From assembly GCA_018697195.1 (NCBI GenBank), contig CM031857.1, forward strand, positions 95,086,966 to 95,150,965: 64,000 bases of DNA, given 5' to 3'. Shown here piece by piece: positions 63,725 through 64,000 of the stretch (positions are counted from its first letter, which is position 1; each line of letters opens with the position of its first letter). Source of the DNA: Certhia americana. Taxonomy: Eukaryota; Chordata; Aves; Passeriformes; Certhiidae. The notes under the pieces were generated by a model that saw nothing but the letters and a program-made list of their open reading frames with translations, searched no databases and was not told the origin of the DNA. The position numbers and the translations under genes are program-made.

Positions 63725-63944
63725 GATTCTACACTGTCCTGGTCCTGCTTTCACTAGCTTCTTGTGCACCTCCTCACTGGCAGAGCACAGGAAACTGGAA
63801 AGTCCTTGACTTACAGTAAGCGCTGCTCAGCAACAACTAAAACTTCAGTGTGTGATCAACATTATTCTCATACTAAAACCAGAACACAGCACTGTACTTG
63901 CTACTAGGAAGAAAACTAACTCCACCTCAGATGAAACCAGAGCA
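63725..63944 (-). mobile_element. ERVL-type LTR fragment (5' part), minus strand
   Basis: Read on the minus strand from 63944: TGCTCTGGTTTCATCTGAGG, then GTTAGTTTTCTTCCTAGTAG, AAGTACAGTGCTGTGTTCTG, TTGTTGCTGAGCAGCGCTTA, GTCAAGGACTTTCCAGTTTC, and TGCCAGTGAGGAGGTGCACA. This is the beginning of the same LTR group seen at 37.7 kb. The region that should hold the promoter, poly(A) signal and 3' end is missing or unrecognisable to the left, where CR1 sequence lies, so the LTR is truncated. Its TG end is clean. Confidence 0.82.
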
Positions 63945-64000
63945 AAAGGCACTTAGCATTGCCTCCGCTCTGAGTTATTTTTAAACAAGAGCAAGGTGAA
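63945..64000. other. unique sequence at window end
   Basis: Only 56 bp to the window edge. Nothing recognised. Confidence 0.4.

Noticed and set aside
1..64000. CRISPR arrays, operons, ribosome-binding sites or other prokaryotic systems
   Set aside because: Repeat content (CR1, ERVL LTRs, tRNA SINE), codon-poor AT-rich background and absence of any long frame show vertebrate nuclear DNA. No regularly spaced repeat array is present beyond the 37-bp tandem repeat and microsatellites.

Overview
The window looks like a nuclear, non-coding stretch of a songbird (Passeriformes) genome. The evidence is the repeat content: many 3' ends of avian CR1 LINEs, several ERVL-type solo LTRs with the 5'/3' signatures common in passerines, and a short tRNA-Ile-headed, CR1-tailed SINE of the kind described in zebra finch. 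The background is AT-rich and CpG-poor, and every open frame is short (largest 151 codons, inside a GC-rich LTR-like block). I recognise no protein-coding gene, rRNA, functional tRNA, CRISPR array or bacterial feature. It is best read as intergenic 'gene desert' or long-intron sequence. Family names rest on recalled consensus patterns, not on a database search.

Layout. 1-15 kb: mostly unique AT-rich DNA with an old CR1 scrap (6.68-6.79 kb), a tRNA-derived SINE (8.28-8.42 kb), an A/C-rich low-complexity tract (10.42-10.57 kb) and a T25 run (12.09 kb). 15.2-16.04 kb: a 37-bp tandem repeat whose third copy is split by a 724-bp solo LTR with a perfect 5-bp target-site duplication. 16-35 kb: unique sequence with a TTA/ATT microsatellite (22.4 kb), a ~550-bp CR1 copy on the minus strand (23.9-24.45 kb) and one low-confidence exon-like open segment (32.70-32.91 kb). 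35.0-36.4 kb: a GC- and CpG-rich block with LTR-like features and three YY1-type motifs. 37.55-39.70 kb: a three-layer nest, CR1 split by an ERVL-type LTR that is itself split by a second, oppositely oriented LTR. 39.7-49 kb: unique sequence with simple repeats. 49.0-49.9 kb: a decayed CR1 that keeps ORF1-like sequence and the 3' end but lacks everything between. 53.35-53.76 kb: old CR1. 55.36-55.88 kb: solo LTR, minus strand. 56.89-57.0 kb: CR1 3' end carrying an (AGACT)8 array. 63.5-63.94 kb: CR1 3' end next to a truncated ERVL-type LTR.

Nothing here forms a pathway or operon. The content is a record of retrotransposition (CR1 machinery, the SINE that borrows its tail, and ERV solo LTRs left by recombination) laid over unique sequence that may include conserved regulatory elements. 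Those candidates are listed at low confidence because conservation cannot be tested from one sequence.
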